Below the pieces are notes generated by a model. That model was not told where the DNA came from. It saw only the letters and a list, made by a program, of their open reading frames with translations, and did no database searches. Source: Mycolicibacterium sp. CBMA 234 (GTDB lineage Bacteria > Actinomycetota > Actinomycetes > Mycobacteriales > Mycobacteriaceae). From it: DNA of 64,000 nucleotides. Made by a program: the position numbers and the translations under genes. The DNA lies in contig NZ_MPKW01000025.1 in assembly GCF_009729415.1 (NCBI RefSeq), positions 1 through 64,000 on the forward strand, written 5' to 3'. This document shows, piece after piece, positions 1 through 8,301 of this stretch (the stretch's first letter is position 1; every line of letters begins with the position of its first letter).

Positions 1-77
1 TCGCGGGCAGCACCGCATACGGCGGCATGGTCGACGCCGGTGCGCTACAGGCCGGCCAGACCGTGCTGATCAACGGC
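1..77 (+). CDS. Fragment of a medium-chain (zinc-type) dehydrogenase/quinone reductase
   Basis: Read from base 3, the sequence gives AGSTAYGGMVDAG followed by ALQAGQTVLINGG. This matches the part of medium-chain alcohol dehydrogenases and quinone oxidoreductases that leads into the NAD(P)-binding glycine motif. The reading frame then runs straight into an uninterrupted G tract, so only about 25 residues are seen and the gene is cut at both ends. It is not part of the usual fhaA neighbourhood in mycobacteria. It could be a real neighbour or a piece joined by assembly; the latter seems more likely. Confidence 0.45.
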
Positions 78-112
78 GGGGGGGGGGGGGGGGGGGGGGG
101 GCCCCCCCCCCC
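78..112. repeat. G24C11 homopolymer tract, probable assembly artefact
   Basis: 24 consecutive G are followed directly by 11 consecutive C. The tract interrupts a dehydrogenase reading frame exactly at its glycine-rich loop. A self-complementary G/C run of this length is not expected in stable bacterial DNA and is typical of a bad contig join or a sequencing failure. Sequence to its left may not be truly adjacent to fhaA. Confidence 0.8.
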
Positions 113-287
113 GCCACTACACCTCTCTGGGCGCGTCCTCGAACTCAACTGACCAGCATCTTTCGAATTCTCACGATTCTGTTGGTCACGTAATCCCAGG
201 CCAGGCCGATACCATGCGTAACAGTGGTGTCTGCATTTATTACGTACATCACAAAAGGGCCACCGAGACGAAATGAGGCAGGGGTAC
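113..287. other. Upstream region of fhaA, no gene seen
   Basis: About 175 bases between the homopolymer and fhaA. I see no convincing coding sequence. The part from about 200 to 270 is relatively AT-rich (TTTATTACGTAC near 236-247) and probably holds the fhaA promoter. The ribosome-binding stretch AGGCAGGGG lies just before the ATG at 288. Confidence 0.5.
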
Positions 288-1877
288 ATGGGTCTGGTCG
301 ACCGGATCGAGCGCAAGCTCGAGACCACGGTCGGAGACGCTTTTGCCCGCGTCTTCGGGGGGTCGATCGCACCCCCTGAAGTCGAAGCAGCTTTGCAACG
401 AGAAGCCGAATCTGGTGCCCATGATGTGGGTGGCGGCCGTATTTTGGCACCGAACGAATACGTCATTACGCTCAGTAACACCGATTTCGAGAAGGTGAAC
501 GCGGATCCTGACCTCACACCCAGTGCTTTTGCCAAACACCTTGAGGGATTCGTCCATGAGCGGGGATGGCAAACGTATGGTGAGGTGGTCGTCAGGTTTG
601 AGCCGTCACCTGGCCTTCATACCGGCCAATTCCGCGCCCACGGCGTGGTCAACCCCGACTCAACCGCCGGGCCACCGCGGCCGGCACCCAGCGACCGCGT
701 GCACACCGCAGAACCAGGAGTACCAACCATGACTGACAACCCGACCCACCGCCCAGGCCAGGGACAGGGCCAGCCAGGCGAAGAGTACGACTACGGACGG
801 CAGCCCGACGAGCAGCGCGGTCAGCAGTATCCCCAAGACCCCAACCAGGGCGGTTACCCGCAGCAGGGCTACGGCCAGCAGCAGGGTGGCTACCCCCAGC
901 AGGGCGGCCAGGGTGGCTACGGCCAGCCTCAGCAGGGCGGCTACGGGCAGCCTGGTGACCAGGCCGGTTACGGTGCCGGCCCGGGCGCCCATGGCCAGGG
1001 TGGCTACGGCGGCCCGCAGGGTGGTCCTGCCGGACCGCCTCCCGTCGGCCCGCAGGGCGGCTACGGCCAGCAGCAGGACCAGGGCTACGGCCAGCAGAAT
1101 TACGGGCAGCAGGACCAGGGCTATGGTCAGCAGCCGAACTACGGCCAGCAGCAGGACCAGGGCTACGGCCAGCAGCAAGGCCAGGGTTACGGCCAGCCCC
1201 AGCAGGGCGGGTACGGACAGCAAGCTGGCTACGGCCAGCAGCAGGACCAGGGCTATGGCCAACCCCAGCAAGACCAGGGCTACGGCCAGCAGCAAGGCCA
1301 GGGTTACGGCCAACCCCAGCAGGGCTACGGCCAGCAGGGCGGGTACGACCAGCCCTCCGGCCAGGGCGGCTACGGCGAACAGAACTACGCCCAGCCCCAG
1401 CAGGGCTATGGCCAGCCCGCCGAACAGGGCTACAGCCAGGCCCCGGCCCAGGGTGGCTACAGCGAGCAGCAGGGCTACGGCCAGCCCGCTGACCAGGGCT
1501 ATGGCGGCGGCGCAGGCGCCGGTTACGTCGAGCCCGACTACGGTCAGGCGGCCGGCCAGCAGGGCGGATACGCCGGCGGCTTCGGCGGCGGCGCGAACGT
1601 CACCCTGCAGCTCGATGACGGCAGCGGCCGCACCTACCAGCTGCGCGAAGGCGCGAACGTCATCGGCCGCGGCCAGGACGCCCAGTTCCGGCTGCCCGAC
1701 ACCGGTGTCTCGCGTCGTCACCTCGAGATCCGGTGGGACGGGCACACCGCGCTGTTGTCGGACCTGAACTCGACCAACGGCACCACCGTCAACAACGCCC
1801 CGGTTCAGGAGTGGCAGCTGGCTGACGGTGACGTCATCCGGGTGGGCCACTCCGAGATCGTGGTCCGCGTTCACTGA
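288..1877 (+). CDS. fhaA: FHA-domain protein FhaA
   Basis: FhaA is a cytoplasmic phosphothreonine-binding adaptor. In mycobacteria it is a substrate of PknA/PknB and binds the phosphorylated pseudokinase region of MurJ, restraining peptidoglycan precursor flipping. The product is 529 residues. A DUF3662 domain covers about 1-115. A long low-complexity region follows (about 150-430) built of GYGQQQ/GGYGQP-like repeats. A C-terminal FHA domain (about 435-525) shows GRGQ, SRRHLE and NSTNGT. The ATG at 288 is preferred over 273 because AGGCAGGGG precedes it and it aligns with the usual MGxxxRxERKL start. An 11-bp hairpin follows the gene. The repeats are unusually pure Gly/Tyr/Gln. Confidence 0.93.
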   Translation: MGLVDRIERKLETTVGDAFARVFGGSIAPPEVEAALQREAESGAHDVGGGRILAPNEYVITLSNTDFEKVNADPDLTPSAFAKHLEGFVHERGWQTYGEVVVRFEPSPGLHTGQFRAHGVVNPDSTAGPPRPAPSDRVHTAEPGVPTMTDNPTHRPGQGQGQPGEEYDYGRQPDEQRGQQYPQDPNQGGYPQQGYGQQQGGYPQQGGQGGYGQPQQGGYGQPGDQAGYGAGPGAHGQGGYGGPQGGPAGPPPVGPQGGYGQQQDQGYGQQNYGQQDQGYGQQPNYGQQQDQGYGQQQGQGYGQPQQGGYGQQAGYGQQQDQGYGQPQQDQGYGQQQGQGYGQPQQGYGQQGGYDQPSGQGGYGEQNYAQPQQGYGQPAEQGYSQAPAQGGYSEQQGYGQPADQGYGGGAGAGYVEPDYGQAAGQQGGYAGGFGGGANVTLQLDDGSGRTYQLREGANVIGRGQDAQFRLPDTGVSRRHLEIRWDGHTALLSDLNSTNGTTVNNAPVQEWQLADGDVIRVGHSEIVVRVH

Positions 1878-1889
1878 GACCGGTATCCA

Positions 1890-1923
1890 TCACCGGCCGG
1901 GCGAAGATCGCGCCGGCCGGTGA
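1890..1923 (+). terminator. Hairpin after fhaA
   Basis: A perfect 11-bp inverted repeat, TCACCGGCCGG (1890-1900) and CCGGCCGGTGA (1913-1923), encloses a 12-base loop. It lies 13 bases after the fhaA stop. No T run follows, as is common for mycobacterial terminators. It separates fhaA from the fhaB-pknB operon. Confidence 0.6.
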
Positions 1924-2001
1924 TCGTCAAAGTATCGTGACGTTGCCGACGGCTACCGGGCACCGGGCTCAGCCTCGACGCGGCAACGGAGAGGACGTCG
2001 G

Positions 2002-2469
2002 ATGCAGGGGTTAGTTCTGCAGCTGACGCGGGTCGGTTTCCTTCTGTTGCTGTGGCTTTTCATCTGGTCGGTGCTGCGCGTTCTGCGCACCGACATCTAC
2101 GCACCAACCGGAGCCGTCATGGTGCGGCGTGGTCTCGCATTCCGCGGCACGCTGCTGCCCAACCGGGATCGGCGACGCTATGCGCGGCAGTTGGTCGTGA
2201 CCGAAGGCGCCCTGGCCGGCACCCGAATCACGCTGACCAGTCAGCCGGTCCTGATCGGCCGCGCCGACGACTCCACCCTGGTGCTCACCGACGACTACGC
2301 CTCGACACGGCACGCCCGGCTGTCGCCCAGAGGCTCCGAGTGGTACGTCGAAGACCTAGGATCGACCAACGGTACATACCTGGACAGGGCGAAAGTGACG
2401 ACGGCGGTAAGGGTTCCAATGGGGACGCCGGTTCGAATCGGCAAAACGGTAATTGAGCTGCGCCCGTGA
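2002..2469 (+). CDS. fhaB: FHA-domain membrane protein FhaB (FipA)
   Basis: FhaB is a small membrane-anchored FHA protein acting at the septum. In mycobacteria it is phosphorylated by the neighbouring kinases and linked to FtsZ/FtsQ and cell division under stress. The product is 155 residues: an N-terminal membrane helix at about 8-27 (LTRVGFLLLLWLFIWSVL), then an FHA domain at about 75-150 with IGRADDS, STRHARL and STNGTYL. It is the first gene of the tight fhaB-pstP-rodA-pbpA-pknA-pknB operon. Its stop overlaps the pstP start in GTGA, which suggests translational coupling. Length and architecture are normal for the family. Confidence 0.95.
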   Translation: MQGLVLQLTRVGFLLLLWLFIWSVLRVLRTDIYAPTGAVMVRRGLAFRGTLLPNRDRRRYARQLVVTEGALAGTRITLTSQPVLIGRADDSTLVLTDDYASTRHARLSPRGSEWYVEDLGSTNGTYLDRAKVTTAVRVPMGTPVRIGKTVIELRP

Positions 2470-4007
2470 CACTTGTGCTCCGATATGCCGCGCGCAGCGA
2501 CCGCGGCCTGGTCCGCGCCAACAATGAGGACTCGGTTTACGCCGGGGCCCGCCTGTTGGCATTGGCCGACGGCATGGGCGGTCACGCCGCGGGTGAGGTG
2601 GCGTCACAGCTGGTCATCGCCGCGCTGGCCCACCTGGACGACGACGAACCCGGCGGCGACCTGCTGGCCAAGCTGAACGACGCCGTCCACGACGGCAATA
2701 CAGCCATCGCGGCGCACGTCGAGGCCGATCCCGAGCTCGAGGGCATGGGCACGACGCTCAGTGCCATTCTGTTCGCCGGCACGCGGCTGGGCATGGTGCA
2801 CATCGGCGACTCCCGCGGCTATCTGATGCGCGACGGCGAGCTGACCCAGATCACCAAGGACGACACCTTCGTCCAGACCCTCGTCGACGACGGCCGCATC
2901 ACCGCTGAGGAAGCGCACAGTCACCCCCAGCGCTCGCTCATCATGAAGGCCCTGACCGGCCACGAGGTCGAGCCGACGCTGACCATGCGCGAAGCCCGCG
3001 CCGGCGACCGCTACCTGCTGTGCTCGGACGGGCTGTCCGACCCCGTCAGCCACGAGACCATCCAGGGCGCCATGCAGATCCCGGATGTCGTGGACTGCGC
3101 CGACCGGCTCATCGAGCTTGCGCTGCGCGGCGGCGGACCGGACAACGTCACGGTCGTGGTGGCCGACGTCGTCGACTACGAATACGGCCAGACCGCACCC
3201 ATCCTGGCGGGCGCGGTGTCCGGCCAGGACGACGACACCCTGCCGCCCAACACCGCCGCCGGACGCGCCTCCGCCTTCAACCCGAAGCGCGCGGCTGCAG
3301 CGAAAAAGCCTGCGGCACAACCTGATCCACCGCCCCGTAAGAGCCACATGCGGCGCAACCTGATCATCAGCGCCATCGTGCTGGTGCTGTTGCTGACCAC
3401 CGGACTCGCCGTCGGGCGCTACCTGATCCGAAGCAACTACTACGTCGCCGGATACAACGGCTCGGTCTACATCATGCGTGGGGTGCCGGGCTCGTTCCTC
3501 GGACTGCCGCTGCAGGATCCGTACCTGCTGGCCTGCCTGGACACCCATTCCGATATGACCATCATCGGCGTCGACGACACCCGGGCTGGCTGCCAACCCA
3601 TGAAGGTCTCCGACCTGCGCGAGTCCGGACGGGCCCAGGTCACCGCGGGCCTGCCGACCGGCACTGTGGACGACGCGATCCGTCAGCTCAAGGAACTCAG
3701 CCACAGCTCGCTACTGCCGGTGTGTGCGCCGCACGTCGTCAACCCGCCGGTACCGGCCCCCGGTGCGCCCGCGCCGTCACTGTCGGTGGTGCCGCAGCCG
3801 CCGCGCGGTCCGGCCCCCGGCCCGGAGACCCCTGCTCCGAGTTCGACGCCGGCACCCAGCCCGGCTACCCCGGCCCCAGCCCCCAACCCCTCTAGCCCGG
3901 CGCCTGCCCCCGCCACTCCCACCGTGCCAGCGGCCCCGTCTCCGACGGCCACGGCGCTTCCTCCGCCACCTCAGGAGCCGGGCACAAACTGCCGGACCGC
4001 GCCATGA
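2466..4007 (+). CDS. pstP: Serine/threonine protein phosphatase PstP (PP2C family)
   Basis: PstP is the membrane PP2C phosphatase that dephosphorylates PknA, PknB and their substrates, using two or three Mn ions. The product is 513 residues. The catalytic domain covers about 1-235 with the metal-binding motif ADGMGGHAAGE, then GDSRGY and the late GGGPDNVT motif. A membrane helix lies at about 299-319. The extracellular part ends in a long Pro/Ala/Ser tail. The GTG start overlaps the fhaB stop by 4 bases. All PP2C key acidic motifs are present, so it should be active. Confidence 0.96.
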   Translation: MTLVLRYAARSDRGLVRANNEDSVYAGARLLALADGMGGHAAGEVASQLVIAALAHLDDDEPGGDLLAKLNDAVHDGNTAIAAHVEADPELEGMGTTLSAILFAGTRLGMVHIGDSRGYLMRDGELTQITKDDTFVQTLVDDGRITAEEAHSHPQRSLIMKALTGHEVEPTLTMREARAGDRYLLCSDGLSDPVSHETIQGAMQIPDVVDCADRLIELALRGGGPDNVTVVVADVVDYEYGQTAPILAGAVSGQDDDTLPPNTAAGRASAFNPKRAAAAKKPAAQPDPPPRKSHMRRNLIISAIVLVLLLTTGLAVGRYLIRSNYYVAGYNGSVYIMRGVPGSFLGLPLQDPYLLACLDTHSDMTIIGVDDTRAGCQPMKVSDLRESGRAQVTAGLPTGTVDDAIRQLKELSHSSLLPVCAPHVVNPPVPAPGAPAPSLSVVPQPPRGPAPGPETPAPSSTPAPSPATPAPAPNPSSPAPAPATPTVPAAPSPTATALPPPPQEPGTNCRTAP

Positions 4008-4113
4008 CGCCCCGCAGACGACCGCGAGTGAGGATCGCAGCGACACCCAGCGCGATGGGGCGAACCGCAAGCTCCCGCCCAAAGCGAGGACCGGAGCGAG
4101 CGGGAGTCGAGGC

Positions 4114-5529
4114 ATGACCACGCAGCCGCAGTCTCCGGTCGCGGTCGCCCCCCAGCTGCCGAATCGGCGTAATTCCGAATTGGTGCTGCTGGGGTTCGCT
4201 GCCGTGATCACGACTGTGGCGCTGCTCATCGTCGAGGCCAATCAGGAGAGCGGCCTGCAGCCGGACCTGATCCAGTTCACCGTCGGCTTCGTGGTGATGT
4301 TCGGCATCGCCCACCTGGCGGTGCGCCGCTATGCGCCGCACGCCGATCCGCTGCTGCTGCCGGTGGTGGCGCTGCTCAACGGCCTCGGCCTGGTGCTGAT
4401 TTACCGGCTGGACCTGTCGACGCATTCCCGTCCCGCCGGAATCCTTCCCGGCGGCAACGCCAACCAGCAGATGCTGTGGACGCTCCTGGGCATCGTGGTG
4501 TTCGCGGCGATCCTGCTGCTGGTGCACGACCACCGGATGCTGGCCCGCTACGGCTACGTGTGCGGCCTGGCCGGTCTGGTGCTGCTGGCCATCCCGGCGG
4601 TGCTGCCGGATTCGGTGGCCGAGCAGTACGGCGCGAAAATCTGGATTCGGTTTCCGGGCTTCTCCATTCAGCCCGCCGAGTTCTCCAAGATTCTGCTGCT
4701 GATCTTCTTCGCCAGCGTGCTCGTCACCAAACGCAGCCTGTTCACCAGCGCCGGCAAGCACATGTTCGGTATGGATCTGCCGCGTCCGCGCGACCTGGCG
4801 CCGCTGCTGGTCGCCTGGGTGGGCTCCATCGGCGTGATGGTTTTCGAGAAGGACCTCGGGGCGTCCCTCCTGCTGTATGCGACATTCCTGGTGCTGCTCC
4901 ACGTGGCAACCGAGAAGCTCAGCTGGGTGGTCATCGGGCTGAGCCTGTTCGCGCTGGGAAGCGTTGCGGCATACCACCTTTTCCACCACGTGCAGGTGCG
5001 CGTGCAGAACTGGCTGGACCCCTTCGCCGATCCCGACGGGGCCGGCTACCAGATGGTGCAGTCGCTGTTCAGCTTCGCCACCGGCGGCATCTTCGGCACC
5101 GGCCTGGGCAACGGGCAGCCCGGCACGGTGCCCGACGCCTCCACCGACTTCATCATTTCGGCGGTAGGGGAGGAGCTCGGGCTGGTCGGCCTCGCCGCGG
5201 TCCTGATGCTCTACACGATCGTCATCATCCGAGGCTTGCGCACCGCCATCGCCGTACGTGACAGCTTCGGCAAGCTGCTGGCCGCCGGTCTGTCCGCCGC
5301 GCTGGCGCTGCAGCTGTTCATCGTCGTCGGCGGCGTCACCAAGCTGATCCCACAGACCGGCTTGACCACCCCGTGGATGTCGTACGGCGGCTCGTCGCTG
5401 CTGTCCAACTACGTACTGCTGGCGTTGCTGCTGCGGGTCTCACACGTTGCCCGCCGGCCGCTATCCACCCGCGGCCCCAACACGTCGTCGATCGCGTCGG
5501 CCAGCACCGAGGTGATCGAGAAGCAATGA
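4114..5529 (+). CDS. rodA: SEDS-family peptidoglycan glycosyltransferase RodA
   Basis: RodA is the polytopic SEDS protein that polymerises lipid II glycan strands in the elongation complex, paired with a class B penicillin-binding protein, here the next gene pbpA. The product is 471 residues with about a dozen membrane helices. SEDS signatures are visible: IQPAEFSK, FEKDLGASLL, and the C-terminal LTTPWMSYGGSS. The ATG at 4114 (MTTQPQSPVAV) is chosen because it matches the usual mycobacterial N-terminus and has GGGAGTCGAGG upstream; the frame is open further upstream without homology. 106 bases separate it from pstP. It overlaps pbpA by ATGA. Confidence 0.95.
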   Translation: MTTQPQSPVAVAPQLPNRRNSELVLLGFAAVITTVALLIVEANQESGLQPDLIQFTVGFVVMFGIAHLAVRRYAPHADPLLLPVVALLNGLGLVLIYRLDLSTHSRPAGILPGGNANQQMLWTLLGIVVFAAILLLVHDHRMLARYGYVCGLAGLVLLAIPAVLPDSVAEQYGAKIWIRFPGFSIQPAEFSKILLLIFFASVLVTKRSLFTSAGKHMFGMDLPRPRDLAPLLVAWVGSIGVMVFEKDLGASLLLYATFLVLLHVATEKLSWVVIGLSLFALGSVAAYHLFHHVQVRVQNWLDPFADPDGAGYQMVQSLFSFATGGIFGTGLGNGQPGTVPDASTDFIISAVGEELGLVGLAAVLMLYTIVIIRGLRTAIAVRDSFGKLLAAGLSAALALQLFIVVGGVTKLIPQTGLTTPWMSYGGSSLLSNYVLLALLLRVSHVARRPLSTRGPNTSSIASASTEVIEKQ

Positions 5530-7004
5530 ACACGTCCCTTCGCCGCATCTCGGGGCTGTTCATGGCCCTGATCGTGCTGCTCCTCGTCAACGCGACCACC
5601 ACCCAGGTGTTCGCCGCGGACAGCCTGCGAGCCGATCCGCGCAATCAGCGCGTGCTGCTCGACGAGTACTCGCGCCAACGCGGCCAGATCACAGCCGGCG
5701 GCCAGCTGTTGGCCTACTCGATGCCGACCAACGGCCGGTTCCGGTACCTGCGCATCTACCCGAATCCGCTGGTCTACGCACCGATCACCGGCTTCTACTC
5801 ACTGCAGTACTCGAGCAGCGGCCTGGAGCGCGCCGAGGACAGCATCCTCAACGGGTCCGACGAGCGGCTGTTCGGTAACCGCATCGCCGACTTCTTCACC
5901 GGCCGCGATCCGCGCGGCGGCAACGTGAACACCACGATCGTGCCGCGCGTGCAGCAAGCCGCCTGGGACGCCATGCAGCAGGGCTGCGCGGGCGGGCCGT
6001 GCAAGGGCTCGGTCGTCGCTCTCGATCCGTCGACCGGCAAGATTCTCGCCATGGTGTCGTCCCCGTCGTACGACCCCAACCTGCTGGCCTCGCACGAAAG
6101 CGATCGGCAGTCCGCCGCCTGGGAGCAGCTGCGCGACAGCCCCGATTCACCGCTGTCGAACCGGGCGATCTCCGAGACCTACCCGCCGGGGTCGACGTTC
6201 AAGGTGCTGACCACCGCCGCCGCGCTGCAGGGCGGGGCCACCCCGGATACCCAGTTGACGTCGGCATCGCGAATCACGTTGCCTGACAGCACCGCGACGC
6301 TGGAGAACTACGGCGGCGCGTCGTGCGGCGCGGGACCGACGGTGACGCTGCGCGAGGCCTTCGCCAAATCCTGCAACACCGCCTTTGTGGAGCTGGGTCT
6401 GCACACCGGTGCTGACGCCTTGCGCACCACCGCCAAGCAGTTCGGTCTGGACTCGGCGCCGCCGTCCATCCCGCTGCAGGTCGCCGAGTCGACCGTCGGC
6501 CCCATCCCGGACGCCCCGGCCCTCGGGATCTCGAGCATCGGCCAGAAAGACGTCGCGCTGACGCCGCTGCAGAACGCCATGATCGCGGCGACCATCGCCA
6601 ACGGCGGCGTCACCATGGCCCCGTACCTGGTCGACGACCTGAAGGGGCCTGACCTCTCGAACATCGCCACCACCTCCCCGCATCAACAGCGGCGAGCAGT
6701 CTCATCCCAGGTCGCGGCTACACTTACGGATCTGATGGTCGGCGCCGAGCAGGTGACGCAGCAGAAGGGAGCCATAGCCGGCGTGCAGATCGCATCGAAG
6801 ACGGGCACCGCCGAACACGGCACCGATCCGCGCAACACTCCGCCGCACGCGTGGTACATCGCTTTTGCACCGGCGAAATCGCCGAAGGTGGCCGTCGCAG
6901 TTCTAGTGGAGAATGGTGGGGACCGTTTGTCCGCAACCGGCGGTGCGCTGGCCGCACCCATTGGGCGGGCCACCATCGCCGCAGCGCTACGGGAGGGATC
7001 ATGA
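5526..7004 (+). CDS. pbpA: Penicillin-binding protein PbpA (class B transpeptidase)
   Basis: PbpA is a D,D-transpeptidase that cross-links peptidoglycan together with RodA. The product is 492 residues. An N-terminal membrane helix lies at about 9-29. The transpeptidase domain shows all three active-site motifs: STFK with the nucleophilic Ser at about 223, SCN at about 282, and KTG at about 425. The ATG overlaps the rodA stop as ATGA, so the two are probably translated together. In Mycobacterium tuberculosis PbpA is phosphorylated by PknB, encoded just downstream. Size matches the family. Confidence 0.95.
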   Translation: MNTSLRRISGLFMALIVLLLVNATTTQVFAADSLRADPRNQRVLLDEYSRQRGQITAGGQLLAYSMPTNGRFRYLRIYPNPLVYAPITGFYSLQYSSSGLERAEDSILNGSDERLFGNRIADFFTGRDPRGGNVNTTIVPRVQQAAWDAMQQGCAGGPCKGSVVALDPSTGKILAMVSSPSYDPNLLASHESDRQSAAWEQLRDSPDSPLSNRAISETYPPGSTFKVLTTAAALQGGATPDTQLTSASRITLPDSTATLENYGGASCGAGPTVTLREAFAKSCNTAFVELGLHTGADALRTTAKQFGLDSAPPSIPLQVAESTVGPIPDAPALGISSIGQKDVALTPLQNAMIAATIANGGVTMAPYLVDDLKGPDLSNIATTSPHQQRRAVSSQVAATLTDLMVGAEQVTQQKGAIAGVQIASKTGTAEHGTDPRNTPPHAWYIAFAPAKSPKVAVAVLVENGGDRLSATGGALAAPIGRATIAAALREGS

Positions 7005-7012
7005 GCGGGGCA

Positions 7013-7074
7013 GCGAGAAGCGGGGGCGGATCGCGGATGTGCTCACGGCGAGAAGCGGAGGCGGATCGCGGATG
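7013..7074 (+). repeat. 27-bp direct repeat spanning the pbpA-pknA junction
   Basis: Two copies of a 27-base unit, at 7013-7039 and 7048-7074, differ at one base (GGG versus GAG in the middle). Each contains GCGGATCGCGGATG and ends in ATG. The second ATG is the pknA start. The first, 35 bases upstream, is in another frame. The repeat fills the pbpA-pknA gap and also duplicates the GCGGATCGCG stretch that precedes the start codon. Confidence 0.85.
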
Positions 7075-8301
7075 AGCGCACGCGTCGGAGTGACACTTTC
7101 CGGCCGCTATCGACTTCAGCGACTCATCGCCACGGGTGGCATGGGTCAGGTCTGGGAAGGCGTCGACAGCAGGCTCGGCCGACAGGTCGCCATCAAGGTG
7201 CTCAAGGCCGAATACTCGACGGACCCCGAGTTCGTCGAGCGGTTCCGCGCTGAAGCCCGCACGGTCGCGATGCTCAACCACCCCGGTATCGCCAGCGTCT
7301 ACGACTACGGCGAGACCGAACTCGACGACAGCGGCCGCACCGCCTACCTGGTGATGGAACTGGTCAATGGCGAGCCGCTCAACTCGGTCATCAAGCGCAC
7401 CGGCCGGCTGTCGCTGCGGCACTCGCTGGACATGCTGGAGCAGACGGGCAGGGCCCTGCAGGTGGCGCACAGCGCCGGCCTGGTGCACCGCGACGTCAAG
7501 CCCGGCAACATCATGATCACCCCGACCGGCCAGGTGAAGCTCACCGACTTCGGTATCGCCAAAGCGGTCGACGCGGCCCCGGTCACCCAGACCGGCATGG
7601 TCATGGGCACCGCGCAGTACATCGCGCCCGAACAGGCTCTGGGCCATGACGCCACGGCGGCCAGCGACGTCTACTCGCTCGGTGTCGTCGGCTACGAGTC
7701 CGTCTCCGGCCGACGCCCGTTCACCGGCGACGGCGCCCTGACCGTAGCGATGAAGCACATCAAGGAAGCGCCGCCACCACTGCCGGCCGACCTGCCCCCC
7801 AACGTGCGTGAGCTGATCGAGATCAGCCTCGCCAAGGACGCCGTCCACCGCTACCGAAGTGGTGGACCGTTCGCTGACGCCGTCGCAGCCGTCCGGGCCG
7901 GACGTCGCCCGCCGCGGCCCAACCAGACACCCACCATCGGCCGGGCCGCTCCGGCGACCATTCCGTCGAGCACGCAGGCACGGGCCGCTGTGGAACCGGC
8001 CAGGCCGGCGCCCGCGGCTCCGCGCCCAAAACCGGCCGCCGGCAGTCACCGCCCGGCACCGCCGGCACGACGGACGTTCTCGGCGGGTCAGCGGGCGCTG
8101 CTGTGGGCAGCGGGCGTGCTGGGCGCGCTGGCGATCGTCATCGCAATCCTGATTGTGCTGAACGCGCAGGACCGCAAGGATCACCAGAACCAGCAGCAGT
8201 CCACCGTCACCAACACCATCACTGAGACCACAAAGACACCGGGAGCACCCACCGGCCAGTCGGCCCACCTCCCGGATCTGTCAGGACCAACCAGCTCATG
8301 A
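7072..8301 (+). CDS. pknA: Serine/threonine protein kinase PknA
   Basis: PknA is a transmembrane Hanks-type kinase controlling cell shape and division; it phosphorylates PknB and wall or division proteins. The product is 409 residues. The kinase domain covers about 1-275: glycine loop ATGGMG, catalytic Lys42, HRDVKPGN with Asp141, DFGIAK, and the activation-loop threonines in VTQTGMV. A Pro/Ala-rich linker follows, then a membrane helix (about 345-365, LLWAAGVLGALAIVIAIL) and a short external tail without PASTA domains. The ATG at 7072 matches the usual MSxRVGVTLSGRY start. It overlaps pknB by ATGA. Confidence 0.96.
   Translation: MSARVGVTLSGRYRLQRLIATGGMGQVWEGVDSRLGRQVAIKVLKAEYSTDPEFVERFRAEARTVAMLNHPGIASVYDYGETELDDSGRTAYLVMELVNGEPLNSVIKRTGRLSLRHSLDMLEQTGRALQVAHSAGLVHRDVKPGNIMITPTGQVKLTDFGIAKAVDAAPVTQTGMVMGTAQYIAPEQALGHDATAASDVYSLGVVGYESVSGRRPFTGDGALTVAMKHIKEAPPPLPADLPPNVRELIEISLAKDAVHRYRSGGPFADAVAAVRAGRRPPRPNQTPTIGRAAPATIPSSTQARAAVEPARPAPAAPRPKPAAGSHRPAPPARRTFSAGQRALLWAAGVLGALAIVIAILIVLNAQDRKDHQNQQQSTVTNTITETTKTPGAPTGQSAHLPDLSGPTSS

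Noticed and set aside
830..1530. Short-period repeats in fhaA as a possible CRISPR or tandem array
   Set aside because: The repeats stay in frame, vary by codon and encode the Gly/Tyr/Gln linker; no spacer structure.
660..1874. Minus-strand frame rich in Leu/Ala/Val opposite fhaA, which looks like a membrane protein
   Set aside because: It is the mirror of the GYGQ repeats and only mimics hydrophobic segments.
7001..7075. Short frame starting at the ATGA of the pbpA stop
   Set aside because: It encodes 24 residues out of frame with pknA and is made of the duplicated 27-mer.
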